Below, piece by piece: positions 42,373-51,103 of a stretch of 64,000 nucleotides of DNA. The notes beneath the pieces were generated by a model that ran no database searches, had not been told where the DNA came from, and saw only the letters and a program-made list of their open reading frames with translations. This stretch comes from Sulfurimonas sp. (GTDB lineage: Bacteria; Campylobacterota; Campylobacteria; Campylobacterales; Sulfurimonadaceae), in NCBI RefSeq assembly GCF_028714975.1, contig NZ_JAQTLH010000004.1, positions 62,001 to 126,000 on the forward strand, given 5' to 3'. The first letter of the stretch is position 1, and each line of letters starts with the position of its first letter. A program made the position numbers and the translations under genes.

Positions 42373-42531
42373 GATAATCCTTTCTTTAAAGATATGAAAG
42401 TATTTTTAAAATCACTCTATAATAAAATTTCATAAACTAAATATATCATTTTTTGATACATTTATCGGTATTAATTATGCCAGTGGTGTAGTAAAGTCAA
42501 GTTGTTGCCATTTTTTTACGCATAATTCAAG

Positions 42532-42537
42532 TATAAT
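42532..42537 (+). promoter_or_regulatory. -10 element before the DUF234 protein and tex
   Basis: TATAAT 26 bases before the ATG at 42564, preceded by an extended AT-rich stretch. No clear -35. It probably drives both overlapping genes. Confidence 0.5.
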
Positions 42538-42563
42538 TTCAAAAATCAACCAAAGGCTTTCTT

Positions 42564-43478
42564 ATGGCAAAACATCCCTCACTATTACAGCAGTTTCGCT
42601 CTTTTTGTTTTCAAAATAAGCCGCAAGATTTGGAACGCTCTATTGAGTATTTTTCTGTTTTTGGAGGAATGAGCTGGAGTGTTGATATGAGCAAACCGCT
42701 TGAGGAGTTGATTGAGAGTAAGGTTTTGAAAAATTACACCTACATTCATGGGGATATTACAAAGATTACGCAGAGCGATAAGGTGAGCCATTCACTCCTA
42801 AGTGCCGTTGCAGCGGGAGACGGAAGAGTTCACTCCGCACTAAAGAGAGCTAGAATCTCAAGGGCTGAAGGTGAACACGCCATTGACACGCTTTGTAGCA
42901 AAAATCTCCTCAAACGGGAATTCTCGTTAGAGTCTCCGCCTGACTCGGATGAAAAAATTGATGATAAACTAAACTTCAACACGCCTTTTATGCGTTTTTG
43001 GTTTGCTTTTATCTCGCCATATTTTAAAAGTATCAAAGAGGGTGATTTTAAAGAGGCAAAAGAGCAGTTTGCAAACCGTAAAAGTGAGTTTTACGAGCTT
43101 ACTTTTAAAAAACTCTCCCAAGAAGTTATGAAAAAAAGCTTTAAAGATGACACTATCGTAGAGATAGGAAGTTATTGGGATAGAAATACGCAAATCGACA
43201 TTTTGGCAAAAACTTCTTCGGGCAAAATCATTGCCGCCTCTTGCAAATACTCCAACCAAAAAGCAAAAAAAAGTGAATTTACAAAATTAAAAGAGCAGTG
43301 TGAGGCGGCAGAGCTTACACCCGATATCTATGCCATTGTCTCAAAGGGCGGTTTTTCAAATGAGCTAAAAGCCCTAAAAGGTGAAGACTTAAAACTATTT
43401 GCACTTAAAAATTTTAAAATTCTTATAGAAGATTTGAGCGAAAAAGATTTTATAGAATGTGTGGGAAAAAGATATTAA
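42564..43478 (+). CDS. DUF234 (archaeal-ATPase C-terminal) protein without ATPase domain
   Basis: The 304-residue protein has a winged-helix-like N-terminal half (SHSLLSAVAAGDGRVHSALK then RAEGEHAIDTLCSKNLL) and a C-terminal DUF234 domain with nuclease-like signature VEIGSYWDRNTQIDILAKT followed by IAASCKYSNQKAKKSEF. This matches the C-terminal part of the archaeal AAA-ATPase family; here no Walker A motif exists. The Asp in IDILA and Lys in CKYS resemble a PD-(D/E)xK nuclease core. Overlaps tex by 20 bases. Function unknown. Confidence 0.7.
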   Translation: MAKHPSLLQQFRSFCFQNKPQDLERSIEYFSVFGGMSWSVDMSKPLEELIESKVLKNYTYIHGDITKITQSDKVSHSLLSAVAAGDGRVHSALKRARISRAEGEHAIDTLCSKNLLKREFSLESPPDSDEKIDDKLNFNTPFMRFWFAFISPYFKSIKEGDFKEAKEQFANRKSEFYELTFKKLSQEVMKKSFKDDTIVEIGSYWDRNTQIDILAKTSSGKIIAASCKYSNQKAKKSEFTKLKEQCEAAELTPDIYAIVSKGGFSNELKALKGEDLKLFALKNFKILIEDLSEKDFIECVGKRY

Positions 43479-45570
43479 CACCTTAGTAAATTTATTAATC
43501 AAAAAAACGGCTCTTAAACGAGAGCATGTAGAAAATATTTTAAAACTTCTTGATGAGGGTTCGACTATCCCTTTTATAGCCCGTTACCGCAAAGAGATGA
43601 CAGGCGGTGCGGATGATGAAGTGCTTCGTGAGTTTGAGACTGTATATGTCAGTGCCAAAAAACTCTTAGAGAAAAAAGAGGAAGTCTCAAGGCTAATCGC
43701 CGAGAGAGCGACTTTGAGCGAGGCTATAAAAAAGAGCATAGATGAGGCTGATAGTTTGCGTGCTTTAGAGGATATTTACCGTCCATACAAAGAGAAGAAA
43801 AACTCCCGTGCCTCAACTGCCATAGAAAACGGACTAACACCTCTTGCTAACATGTTAGAAAAAGCTGTTTTGAGTGTTGATGAGTTTAAATCAAAAGCAA
43901 AAGAGTTTGTAAAGGGTAGTGTTGGATCCGTAGATGAAGCAGTGCAAGGCGCGCAAGATATTTTAGCAGAGAGATATGCAGATTTGCCTCGCGAGCGAGA
44001 AGCAATTAGAGGCAATATGCTTCGCCACGGTGTTTTAGAGGTTAAAAAAACAAAGAATTTTGACGAGAACGGAGTGTTTAAAAACTTTGTCGGTAAAAGC
44101 GAAAAAGTTGCTTACATTCCGTCTCACCGCTACCTTGCCGTTATGCGCGCAGTTAACGAAAAAGAGCTATCCGTAAAGATAACCATAGATATAGAGCGCC
44201 TAGAGGCAAACATCAAAGAGTACAAAATCCCTCGCAATGCTTCAAGTTCAAAAGAGCTGCTTTTTGAAGCATACAAAGATGGGCTAAAACGGCTTTTGCT
44301 TCCATCGCTTGAGAGAGAAGTCCATGCCGAGTTAAAAGAGAGAGCCGATATCGCGGCAATATCTGTTTTTGGCAAAAACCTAAATCAGCTTTTAATGACT
44401 CCGCCTGTTACAAAGAGAGTTATTTTAGGAGTTGACCCCGCTTTTAGAACGGGGTGCAAACTGGCTGTTATAGATGAAAACGGCAACTACCTTGAGTCGT
44501 GCGTAATCTACCCGACAGAGCCTCAAAGGGATTATGAAAACTCTAAAAACAAAGTGCTAACACTAACAAACAAGTATAAGATCACGGGTGTGGCTATCGG
44601 AAACGGAACAGGCTCACGCGAGACTCAAGAGTTTTTTGCCCGCATCAATAAAGAAGAGGGCGCGAAGCTAAACTATACGGTTGTCTCAGAAGCCGGAGCA
44701 TCCGTTTACTCCGCTTCAAAGATAGCTTCGCAGGAGTATCCAAATCTTGATGTAACTATAAGAGGGGCTATCTCCATAGCACAAAGGCTGCAAGACCCTA
44801 TGGCGGCGCTTGTTAAAATAGACCCGAAATCTTTGGGTATCGGGCAGTATCAACACGATGTAGACCAAAAACTTTTAGAGAAAAAACTGACCGATGTTAC
44901 GCAAGATTTGGTTAACCGAGTGGGTGTAGATATAAACTCAGCCTCAGCTTCACTTCTCTCTTATGTCGCAGGCGTAGGCGCAAAAGTGGCTCAAAATATC
45001 ATCGCTTTTAGAGAAGAGAATGGGGCATTTAAAACAAAAGAGCAACTTTTAAAAGTAAAAGGTTTGGGCAAAAAAGCTTATGAACAGGCTGTCGGATTTA
45101 TTCGTATAAAGAACTCTAAAAATAGTTTTGACAACAGCGGAATTCACCCCGAGAGTTATGAAGTTGCAAAAAAACTTCTTGCTCTTGACTTGGCAACTGT
45201 TGATGTTAAAGAAAAAGCAAAAGAGCTAAGCGTTGGAGAAGAAACACTTAAAGATATCATAAAAGAGCTTTTAAAACCTGGTTTTGACCCTAGAGAAGAG
45301 TTGCCCCCGATTCCGTTTAAGGACGGCATAACGGATATTAAAATGCTAAGTGTCGGTAGTTTTGTCTCAGGCGTTGTCAGAAATATTGCAGATTTTGGCG
45401 CATTTGTGGACATTGGACTGAAAAATGACGGGATGATTCATATATCAAAAATGAGTGCAAAAAAAATTTCTCATCCGCTTGAAGTTCTTTCGCTAAACCA
45501 ATATCTGCCTCAAATCGAGGTTATCTCAATAGATGAAGAAAAAGGAAAAGTCGGACTAAGTCTGATATAA
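43459..45570 (+). CDS. tex: Tex, S1-domain transcription accessory protein
   Basis: Tex is an RNA/DNA-binding protein of 703 residues: N-terminal helical domain (IPFIARYRKEMTGGADDEVL), YqgF-like RNase H fold (VILGVDPAFRTGCKLAV), helix-hairpin-helix (GVDINSASASLLSYVAGVG), and a C-terminal S1 domain (VSGVVRNIADFGAFVDIGL). The GTG at 43459 lies in the previous gene and gives the standard start MWEKDINTL. All domains complete. Confidence 0.95.
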   Translation: MWEKDINTLVNLLIKKTALKREHVENILKLLDEGSTIPFIARYRKEMTGGADDEVLREFETVYVSAKKLLEKKEEVSRLIAERATLSEAIKKSIDEADSLRALEDIYRPYKEKKNSRASTAIENGLTPLANMLEKAVLSVDEFKSKAKEFVKGSVGSVDEAVQGAQDILAERYADLPREREAIRGNMLRHGVLEVKKTKNFDENGVFKNFVGKSEKVAYIPSHRYLAVMRAVNEKELSVKITIDIERLEANIKEYKIPRNASSSKELLFEAYKDGLKRLLLPSLEREVHAELKERADIAAISVFGKNLNQLLMTPPVTKRVILGVDPAFRTGCKLAVIDENGNYLESCVIYPTEPQRDYENSKNKVLTLTNKYKITGVAIGNGTGSRETQEFFARINKEEGAKLNYTVVSEAGASVYSASKIASQEYPNLDVTIRGAISIAQRLQDPMAALVKIDPKSLGIGQYQHDVDQKLLEKKLTDVTQDLVNRVGVDINSASASLLSYVAGVGAKVAQNIIAFREENGAFKTKEQLLKVKGLGKKAYEQAVGFIRIKNSKNSFDNSGIHPESYEVAKKLLALDLATVDVKEKAKELSVGEETLKDIIKELLKPGFDPREELPPIPFKDGITDIKMLSVGSFVSGVVRNIADFGAFVDIGLKNDGMIHISKMSAKKISHPLEVLSLNQYLPQIEVISIDEEKGKVGLSLI

Positions 45571-45576
45571 AAAACA

Positions 45577-46101
45577 ATGAAACCAACACTATATTTTCTA
45601 AGATCTTCGGAGCAAAAAATCGCAACCGATATGCTTCACTATGCCTACCGACTTGATGAGACGGGTAAAAAAGTTCAAGATTTTGCTGAGCTAGACATCT
45701 ACTGTAGATTTTACGGACTGTCCTCAAAAGATCTTGGGCTTTATGCTTTGAGTGAACATAAAATCGCAGGTGCTGCTTGGATACGACTTCTAAAAGAGGA
45801 TCAACCTCCGATTCTGACCATCGGTGTAAAACCCGAGTTTAGGGGAATGGGTATCGGCTCTGCGATGCTAGAGCAGCTCTTCTTAGAAGCCGGAGCGCTT
45901 TTTGAGAGAATGAGTGTGAGTGTTTTAAATAACGAAAAAAGTGTCGGTTTTTTTAAAAAGCATGGGTTTGTAGAAGTTGAAAACTCTTTGAGCAAAAGCC
46001 CTGTTGATGGCTTGGAAGTTATAACAATGGTAAAAGAGTTGCCAAAAGAGAGAGTCGTGCGACCGACCGACGGTTACGACCCTCAAAAATGGATGGATTA
46101 G
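45577..46101 (+). CDS. GNAT-family N-acetyltransferase
   Basis: The core ILTIGVKPEFRGMGIGSAML contains the acetyl-CoA pyrophosphate-binding RGMGIG loop, followed by LSVLNNEKSVGFFKKHGF, as in GNAT enzymes. N-terminal residues read MKPTLYFLRSSEQKIATDML. 174 residues. Starts six bases after tex; acceptor unknown. Its stop abuts the stop of the convergent OMP gene. Confidence 0.88.
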   Translation: MKPTLYFLRSSEQKIATDMLHYAYRLDETGKKVQDFAELDIYCRFYGLSSKDLGLYALSEHKIAGAAWIRLLKEDQPPILTIGVKPEFRGMGIGSAMLEQLFLEAGALFERMSVSVLNNEKSVGFFKKHGFVEVENSLSKSPVDGLEVITMVKELPKERVVRPTDGYDPQKWMD

Positions 46102-46854
46102 TTAAAAGCGAAACATTAGACCCGCATAAACACCTGAAAAGTCTATGTCTAGTTTTGCATCAATACTATCTTCGTTGATATCTATCTTTTGAACTCTGTA
46201 ACCAATCTCTACGGCAGGCTTGATAACAGGGAAGAAACCTAGTGTATAATCAACTTTTGCTCTTGCATCATAAACCGTAGAATTGCCCGTTGAGATATAC
46301 TTTATATCCGCTTCAAGACCGATATCCGTTGATGGAATCTGAACTCTTGCTCTTGCATACAGTAAAGGGATAGGAAAAATTACGCTGTCGCTATATCCTG
46401 CAAATGGAGCTGAGGGAGCAGCTCTGTAAGATGCGTTAATGATTTTGATATCAAGACCCAAATCAAGGGTAATCCAAGCGGTGTTGTCAAGAATGTTATA
46501 GTACGGGATGATGTCATACTGTTTCATATCGTAAGAGAGCGTAGTAGAAGCCGAAGTGATGGTAAAATCTTTGAACTGACCGCTTGCCCTGCCGCTATCT
46601 TTTAAACTTACATACTCTAGCCTAAGATTTGGCAAAACAGGAATGGGATGTTTGATAGCTGCCCAAATATAAGGAGAAGTTTCTTCTTTTTCGCTTGAAG
46701 TATAAAGACCGTTTGCACCGCTCTCAGTGTAAGTTGCAGTGCCTTTTGGGGTTTGCATCCACGCACCCGCACCCATTTCGACTCTCGTAAAATCAGCCAT
46801 CACACTTGAAGCTAAAACAGCCGTGCAGGTAAGTGTATATAAAATTTTTTTCAT
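46102..46854 (-). CDS. outer-membrane beta-barrel protein (TIGR04219-like)
   Basis: A signal peptide (KKILYTLTCTAVLASSVMA) is followed by alternating strands such as TRVEMGAGAWMQTPKG, NLRLEYVSLKDSG and GLEADIKYISTGN, ending in the aromatic GVYAGLMFRF typical of OMP C-termini. The 250-residue length and pattern match the family I recall as TIGR04219. Pore or adhesin role unknown. Monocistronic. Confidence 0.82.
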   Translation of the reverse strand: MKKILYTLTCTAVLASSVMADFTRVEMGAGAWMQTPKGTATYTESGANGLYTSSEKEETSPYIWAAIKHPIPVLPNLRLEYVSLKDSGRASGQFKDFTITSASTTLSYDMKQYDIIPYYNILDNTAWITLDLGLDIKIINASYRAAPSAPFAGYSDSVIFPIPLLYARARVQIPSTDIGLEADIKYISTGNSTVYDARAKVDYTLGFFPVIKPAVEIGYRVQKIDINEDSIDAKLDIDFSGVYAGLMFRF

Positions 46855-46941
46855 GTTGAAAATCCTTAAAATAGATAGGATTATTGTAGCAAATTTAAAC
46901 TTGATTTATAAAGGGCGAGAAGCCCTAAAAGAGAAGGAGAA

Positions 46942-46969
46942 AAAAGAGGTACCGGTAAATACCTCTTTT
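46942..46969. terminator. bidirectional hairpin terminator between OMP and tpx
   Basis: AAAAGAGGTA (46942-46951) and TACCTCTTTT (46960-46969) pair perfectly, loop CCGGTAAA. For the - strand tpx transcript the A-run side becomes a U-tract after the stem. Confidence 0.6.
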
Positions 46970-47094
46970 GTAAAACTATCTAGGAGAAGAGATAGTTTAT
47001 TGAAATTATCTTTGGAGTTATATCTGTAAAATGTTCTTAGTTGTTGACTTTATGTACTTTTTTAAAAAAAGAGCATAAAATACCTTGAAATTCT

Positions 47095-47196
47095 CGAAAA
47101 ACATGTTTTTCGTAGCTTTAGGGGGTTGCAAGGGACATTTGTCCCTGCCGCTAAATGGGCTCGTGTGCCCTCACTTTTGGGTATTGCTCATTTAGC
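47095..47196 (+). repeat. structured intergenic repeat, type B copy 2
   Basis: Order: perfect palindrome CGAAAAACATGTTTTTCG (47095-47112), core GCTTTAGGGGGTT (47115-47127), hairpin AGGGAC-attt-GTCCCT (47131-47146), and long hairpin GCTAAATG/CATTTAGC (47150-47196) enclosing GGC/GCC. The same order of elements as the - strand copy at 29291-29412, with different arm sequences. It runs antisense to tpx. Confidence 0.72.
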
Positions 47197-47208
47197 GTAT
47201 AACATAAA

Positions 47209-47712
47209 TTAGTTAGCTGCAGCGATAGCAGCGTCGTAATTTGGCTCTTCAGTGATTTCAGGAACTATTTCTTTGTAAGTTACGATTCCATTCGCATCAA
47301 CTACGAAAATCGCTCTACAAGTAACGCCTGCAAGAACTGAACCGCCAAGAAGTACACCGTAAGCGTTAGCAAAATCTTTGTTTCTAAAGTCAGATGCAAC
47401 AGTTAACTTATCAATTCCCTCAGCTGCACAAAATCTTCCCGATGCAAACGGTAAATCCATAGAAACAACAGTAGTTTTAACACCTTCTAGCTTCGCAGCT
47501 CTTGCATTAAAATTACGAGTTTCAGTAGCACATACGCCTGTATCTAATGATGGAACAACGATAATAAGCTGTTTAACGCCTTGAGCGCCGCCGACTACTA
47601 CATCAGCCAAACCAGCTGAATTTACAACAGTAATTTCCGGTGCTTTATCACCAACATTTACTTGATTTCCTAAAAGTTTTACTTCTACGCCTTTAAATTT
47701 TGTAGTTGCCAT
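47209..47712 (-). CDS. tpx: thiol peroxidase (2-Cys peroxiredoxin)
   Basis: Tpx reduces hydroperoxides with thioredoxin. The peroxidatic Cys is in LDTGVCATETRNF, the resolving Cys in SGRFCAAEGIDKL, the standard Tpx pair. 167 residues. The N-terminus is FKGVEVKLLGNQVNVGDKAPE, typical. AAGGAGC-type ribosome site before ATG. Monocistronic. Confidence 0.96.
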   Translation of the reverse strand: MATTKFKGVEVKLLGNQVNVGDKAPEITVVNSAGLADVVVGGAQGVKQLIIVVPSLDTGVCATETRNFNARAAKLEGVKTTVVSMDLPFASGRFCAAEGIDKLTVASDFRNKDFANAYGVLLGGSVLAGVTCRAIFVVDANGIVTYKEIVPEITEEPNYDAAIAAAN

Positions 47713-47830
47713 TTTCGGCTCCTTTTGTTTTTTTTATTTTAACTTTTTATTGATAAAAGAAGTATATTTTAAATCGGATAATTTTACTCTTAATTAGAAA
47801 AAGAGTGTTTAATGCTAAGCACATTTTAAG

Positions 47831-48808
47831 CTAAATGACACTTTTTGGACAGATTTCAAGCTCATCAATCGAGCTAAATATCCCCTTTTCATACATCTCT
47901 ACGGCAACTCTACCTATCATCGCTGCATTATCTGAGCAGTACTTCAACTCGCTCAAAAGCAGAGCTGCATCGTAAGGTTTTAAAAGCTCCTCTATGGCAG
48001 AACGAAGATAGAGATTTGCGCTAGCTCCGCCGACTATGGCAAATGTTTTTGGCGTAACATCTTTAAAATACTTCTTGAGTTTTTGTATGATATGAGACAC
48101 GGCAATATGCTCAAATGATGCGGCTATATCCTTATAGTCGTTCTCGTTTGCATCTTCTACGGCAAGTCTAACCGAGTTTTTTAACCCCGAATAAGAAAAT
48201 GCGATGAGAGGAGATTGATGAAGCGGAACCGTAAAGTTATACTTTTTTCTATCTCCCTCCTTTGCCAACTTTTCTATAACCGGTCCTCCCGGATAACCGA
48301 GATGCATCATCTTAGCCACTTTGTCAAAGCTCTCGCCAAAACTATCATCCATACTTTTTGCAACCGTTTTTATCTCTTCTAAACTCTTTACTTCCATTAC
48401 CTGCGTATGTCCGCCTGAAACCAGTAAAACCGTCAAAGGAAAAACCGCCTCTTTTTCTATAAATAGAGAGTAGATATGCCCGATAAGATGATTTACGCCG
48501 ATTATAGGGATATTTAGCGCAATAGAGACAGCTTTTGCCATAATCACGCCCTCAACAAGAGTAACGCTTAATCCGGGAGTCGTAGTAACCGCGACCGCTT
48601 TTAAGTCACTAAAATATGCTCTGCACTCCTCTAAAATCTTAGGAAGTGCCTCCGCATGCAGTCTGGCTGCCAGTTCGGGAACAACACCGCCATAAACCGA
48701 GTGTTCTAACTCTTGAGATATCTTTTTATGAAAAAGAAGCTTTTTTGTGGCAATTTCTGTTATCGCGATAGCGCTATCGTCGCATGAGCTTTCAATTGAG
48801 AGTATCAT
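47831..48808 (-). CDS. tsaD: tRNA N6-threonylcarbamoyladenosine synthase subunit TsaD
   Basis: TsaD transfers threonylcarbamoyl to A37 of ANN-decoding tRNAs. ASKHA motifs: [21 protein letters not shown] (metal His near 50), NHLIGHIYS (metal His pair) and [11 protein letters not shown]. 325 residues, normal. It overlaps the dxr stop by four bases (ATGA), so they are co-translated. Confidence 0.96.
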   Translation of the reverse strand: MILSIESSCDDSAIAITEIATKKLLFHKKISQELEHSVYGGVVPELAARLHAEALPKILEECRAYFSDLKAVAVTTTPGLSVTLVEGVIMAKAVSIALNIPIIGVNHLIGHIYSLFIEKEAVFPLTVLLVSGGHTQVMEVKSLEEIKTVAKSMDDSFGESFDKVAKMMHLGYPGGPVIEKLAKEGDRKKYNFTVPLHQSPLIAFSYSGLKNSVRLAVEDANENDYKDIAASFEHIAVSHIIQKLKKYFKDVTPKTFAIVGGASANLYLRSAIEELLKPYDAALLLSELKYCSDNAAMIGRVAVEMYEKGIFSSIDELEICPKSVI

Positions 48809-49872
48809 TTTATTCTCACAAAAGCTCTAACTTCTTCATCAAGAGCAAATACATCATCAACGCTTTTTGGCAAAGTGTCAAACTTTTCGTAAGCTCTTAT
48901 AACCGTTTTTGCTATATCCATAAAACCTATTTCGCGAGATATGAACTTCTTTATTGCGGCTTCATTTGCGGCATTTATTACAACTGCGCGTGAGGGATTT
49001 TTTAGAAGTTCCTCTTTTATCTGCCAAATCGGGTATCTATCCGTAGTTATCTCGCGAAATTCAAGAGAGCCGACTTTTAGCAAATCTACATGCGGGAGGA
49101 TATTTTCTTGCATCTTGCCATTAAGTGCAAAAGCGATAGGAAGCTGCATGCTGGCATTTGCAAAGTGAGCGGTGGTTGAGCCGTCTTTGAAGTCGATGAG
49201 CGCGTGAATAAGTGACTTTGTCTCGATAATTGCATCATATTTGCCCTCTCCAAAAAGCCATCTTGCTTCTAAGAGCTCAAATATTTTGTTCATCATTGTC
49301 GCGCTGTCTATCGTGATTTTCTGCCCCATTGACCAATTTGGGTGTTTTTGAGTGTCCTCTAGTGTTGCGTTTTTGAGTCTGTCTATCTCCCAGTCGCGAA
49401 ATGCTCCGCCGCTTGCGGTGATTATCATCTTTTCTACGGGGCGATTTTGCATCAAATACCAAAGTCCGAAATGTTCACTGTCTATGGGTTGGATTTTGGT
49501 TGTGTCTATAAAAGCACCACAGGCAACGAGTGACTCTTTATTTGCAAGAGCCACTTTTTTGCCTGCTTCAAGAGCCGTAAGCGTTGGACGAAGACCCAAA
49601 AAGCCTACAAGCGCGTTTACGACCAACTCACTCTTTGACTCTTCTATAACTCTTAAAATCGCTTCTTGTCCATAAAAAATATTGTTATGGTTTACTCTAT
49701 GAATATCTTCTTTATTTGCGACAACGACTGTTTTTGGGTTGTGTTCTTTTATCTGTTTGTTTAAAAGCTCTATGTTGTTGCCTGCAACAAGCACCTCAAT
49801 TTCCATTGAGAATTTTTTTGCAACTTCAAGCGTATTTACGCCGATTGAACCGGTAGAGCCGAGCAGTATCAA
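48805..49872 (-). CDS. dxr: 1-deoxy-D-xylulose 5-phosphate reductoisomerase
   Basis: Dxr forms MEP in isoprenoid synthesis. The NADPH motif [13 protein letters not shown] is at residues 5-17, the metal-site segment [10 protein letters not shown] and the GGAFRDW loop follow, and [11 protein letters not shown] is near the end. The start codon is TTG at 49872; the frame is closed directly upstream by the cdsA stop region. 355 residues. Sits between cdsA and tsaD. Confidence 0.96.
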   Translation of the reverse strand: MILLGSTGSIGVNTLEVAKKFSMEIEVLVAGNNIELLNKQIKEHNPKTVVVANKEDIHRVNHNNIFYGQEAILRVIEESKSELVVNALVGFLGLRPTLTALEAGKKVALANKESLVACGAFIDTTKIQPIDSEHFGLWYLMQNRPVEKMIITASGGAFRDWEIDRLKNATLEDTQKHPNWSMGQKITIDSATMMNKIFELLEARWLFGEGKYDAIIETKSLIHALIDFKDGSTTAHFANASMQLPIAFALNGKMQENILPHVDLLKVGSLEFREITTDRYPIWQIKEELLKNPSRAVVINAANEAAIKKFISREIGFMDIAKTVIRAYEKFDTLPKSVDDVFALDEEVRAFVRIK

Positions 49873-49873
49873 A

Positions 49874-50629
49874 TCAAACTAGCCCGCGAAGAAGTACCAA
49901 CATTACGATACCGCCAAAAAGATAGCCGTCTATTCTATCTAATACACCGCCGTGACCGGGTAAAATACTTCCGCTGTCTTTTACGCCTGCTTCTCTTTTG
50001 AGCAAACTCTCAAACAAATCGCCGAAGATTGAACTAAGAGCGACCATAAAAGAGATGACGACGGAAACGCCCAAATCTACGATAGATAAACCCACAAACA
50101 TTCCACCCATCGTTGCAACCGCCACTCCACCGAGCGCGCCTTCGAGCGTTTTGTTCGGAGAAGTAGGGCTAAACGGGGTTTTACCCATGCTTGTACCAAC
50201 CGCATAGGCGCCGATGTCGGTTAGAGCGACAATCACTAAAAGCCACAAGAGAGAAAGAACTCCATACCCTTGGTACATTGATAAGATAAAAAGCATCCCT
50301 GCGGTCGGATAGATAAACGGGAGAAAATTTTTCCAGCTTAAATTTCTATTATAAGCAACGGCGCCCGCATAAGCCAAACATGTTAAAATAAAAATGTCAT
50401 CGCTGTGCGGATATATTGCCGCAAGCAGCCAAACCCCGACGGCAAAATAGACTAAATCGTTATTTTTTATATCAAATAGTCTCATCGCTTCGTAAAATGC
50501 CAATATGTAGACCGCTCCCAAAAAGAGCCACATAAGAAAAAAGTTATCTACAAAGCCTATTATAAGCACTCCAACAGCTAATGCTATACCGGTGATTAGT
50601 CTTTCTTTTGAGACCATAAATACATTCAT
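49874..50629 (-). CDS. cdsA: phosphatidate cytidylyltransferase
   Basis: CdsA makes CDP-diacylglycerol for phospholipids. The C-terminal signature with SIFGDLFESLLKREAGVKDSG and LPGHGGVLDRIDGY is the CdsA family pattern. The rest is hydrophobic with about seven membrane segments. I start at the ATG 50629, which has an AGGAAAA ribosome site; a TTG at 50668 would add 13 residues. The upstream small charged protein ends one base from that TTG. Confidence 0.94.
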   Translation of the reverse strand: MNVFMVSKERLITGIALAVGVLIIGFVDNFFLMWLFLGAVYILAFYEAMRLFDIKNNDLVYFAVGVWLLAAIYPHSDDIFILTCLAYAGAVAYNRNLSWKNFLPFIYPTAGMLFILSMYQGYGVLSLLWLLVIVALTDIGAYAVGTSMGKTPFSPTSPNKTLEGALGGVAVATMGGMFVGLSIVDLGVSVVISFMVALSSIFGDLFESLLKREAGVKDSGSILPGHGGVLDRIDGYLFGGIVMLVLLRGLV

Positions 50630-50668
50630 CGCTTTTCCTAGTAAAATATTAGAAACTATTATATCCAA

Positions 50669-50974
50669 TCACACTTTAATATCTAATATATGTAAAGGCG
50701 GTTGAACCTCTTTTTCCTCTTCTATTTTCTTATGTTTTTTATTTCTTGCATTCTCTTGATCCGCTTCATTTTTTTCATGTTCACGGTCGGGATCAACTTC
50801 ATAGTTTTCTTCCGTCGGGCGAACTTCAAGAACTTCTATCTCTTTTTCTTGTGCCGCAGTTTGCGCTACCATATTTTGAAAATCCACACGGCTGTTGTGA
50901 GCGGTAGCAACCGATGCAACGCTCGGGGTTTGCTGATTGACATATATCGCATTTGCTACTAGTCCTACCGCCAT
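50669..50974 (-). CDS. charged small protein, unknown
   Basis: 101 residues: a 20-residue hydrophobic/Ala-rich start (MAVGLVANAIYVNQQTPSVA), then a very Glu/Lys/Asp-rich C-terminal two thirds (DREHEKNEADQENARNKKH), ending PPLHILDIKV. It could be a flagellar or structural protein by composition, but I cannot identify it. It follows the type A repeat copy 3, with a ribosome site AAGGGAAAAA before ATG, and precedes cdsA. Confidence 0.68.
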   Translation of the reverse strand: MAVGLVANAIYVNQQTPSVASVATAHNSRVDFQNMVAQTAAQEKEIEVLEVRPTEENYEVDPDREHEKNEADQENARNKKHKKIEEEKEVQPPLHILDIKV

Positions 50975-51002
50975 CTTTTTTTTCCCTTAATTTTACTTTG
51001 TA

Positions 51003-51100
51003 AAATGAAAGGAACCCTTCATTTATTTGTCCGTAAAAGGAACGCGTCCCTTTTACTTCGCTAGCCGCTGTGGCACTAAAGCTTGCCACATAAAGTGGCA
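51003..51100 (-). repeat. structured intercistronic repeat, type A copy 3
   Basis: Read on the - strand: hairpin TGCCAC/GTGGCA (51084-51100), core GCTTTAGTGCC-acagc-GGCTAGCGAAG (51056-51082), hairpin GTAAAAGG/CCTTTTAC (51033-51056), hairpin AAATG..CATTT (51003-51024). Same order and spacing as copy 2 at 19437. It starts four bases after the NFACT stop and ends before the next gene's ribosome site. Confidence 0.8.
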
Positions 51101-51103
51101 GAA

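Larger units (their letters stand above)
46855..47208. other. 354-base intergenic region: three hairpins and a structured repeat
   Basis: Between the OMP start (46854) and the tpx stop (47209). It holds hairpins AGGGC/GCCCT (46912-46926), AAAAGAGGTA/TACCTCTTTT (46942-46969) and ACTATCT/AGATAGT (46975-46996), then a plain stretch, then the type B repeat from 47095. The middle hairpin has T-runs on both strands and can end transcription either way. The + strand open frame crossing this region is not convincing as a gene. Confidence 0.6.

Noticed and set aside
46739-47029. 96-codon + strand ORF across the OMP start and the hairpin gap
   Set aside because: It begins antisense inside the OMP gene, has no ribosome site and its composition follows the hairpins.
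50826-51089. 87-codon - strand ORF covering repeat copy 3
   Set aside because: It translates the structured repeat and is out of frame with the supported 101-residue gene.
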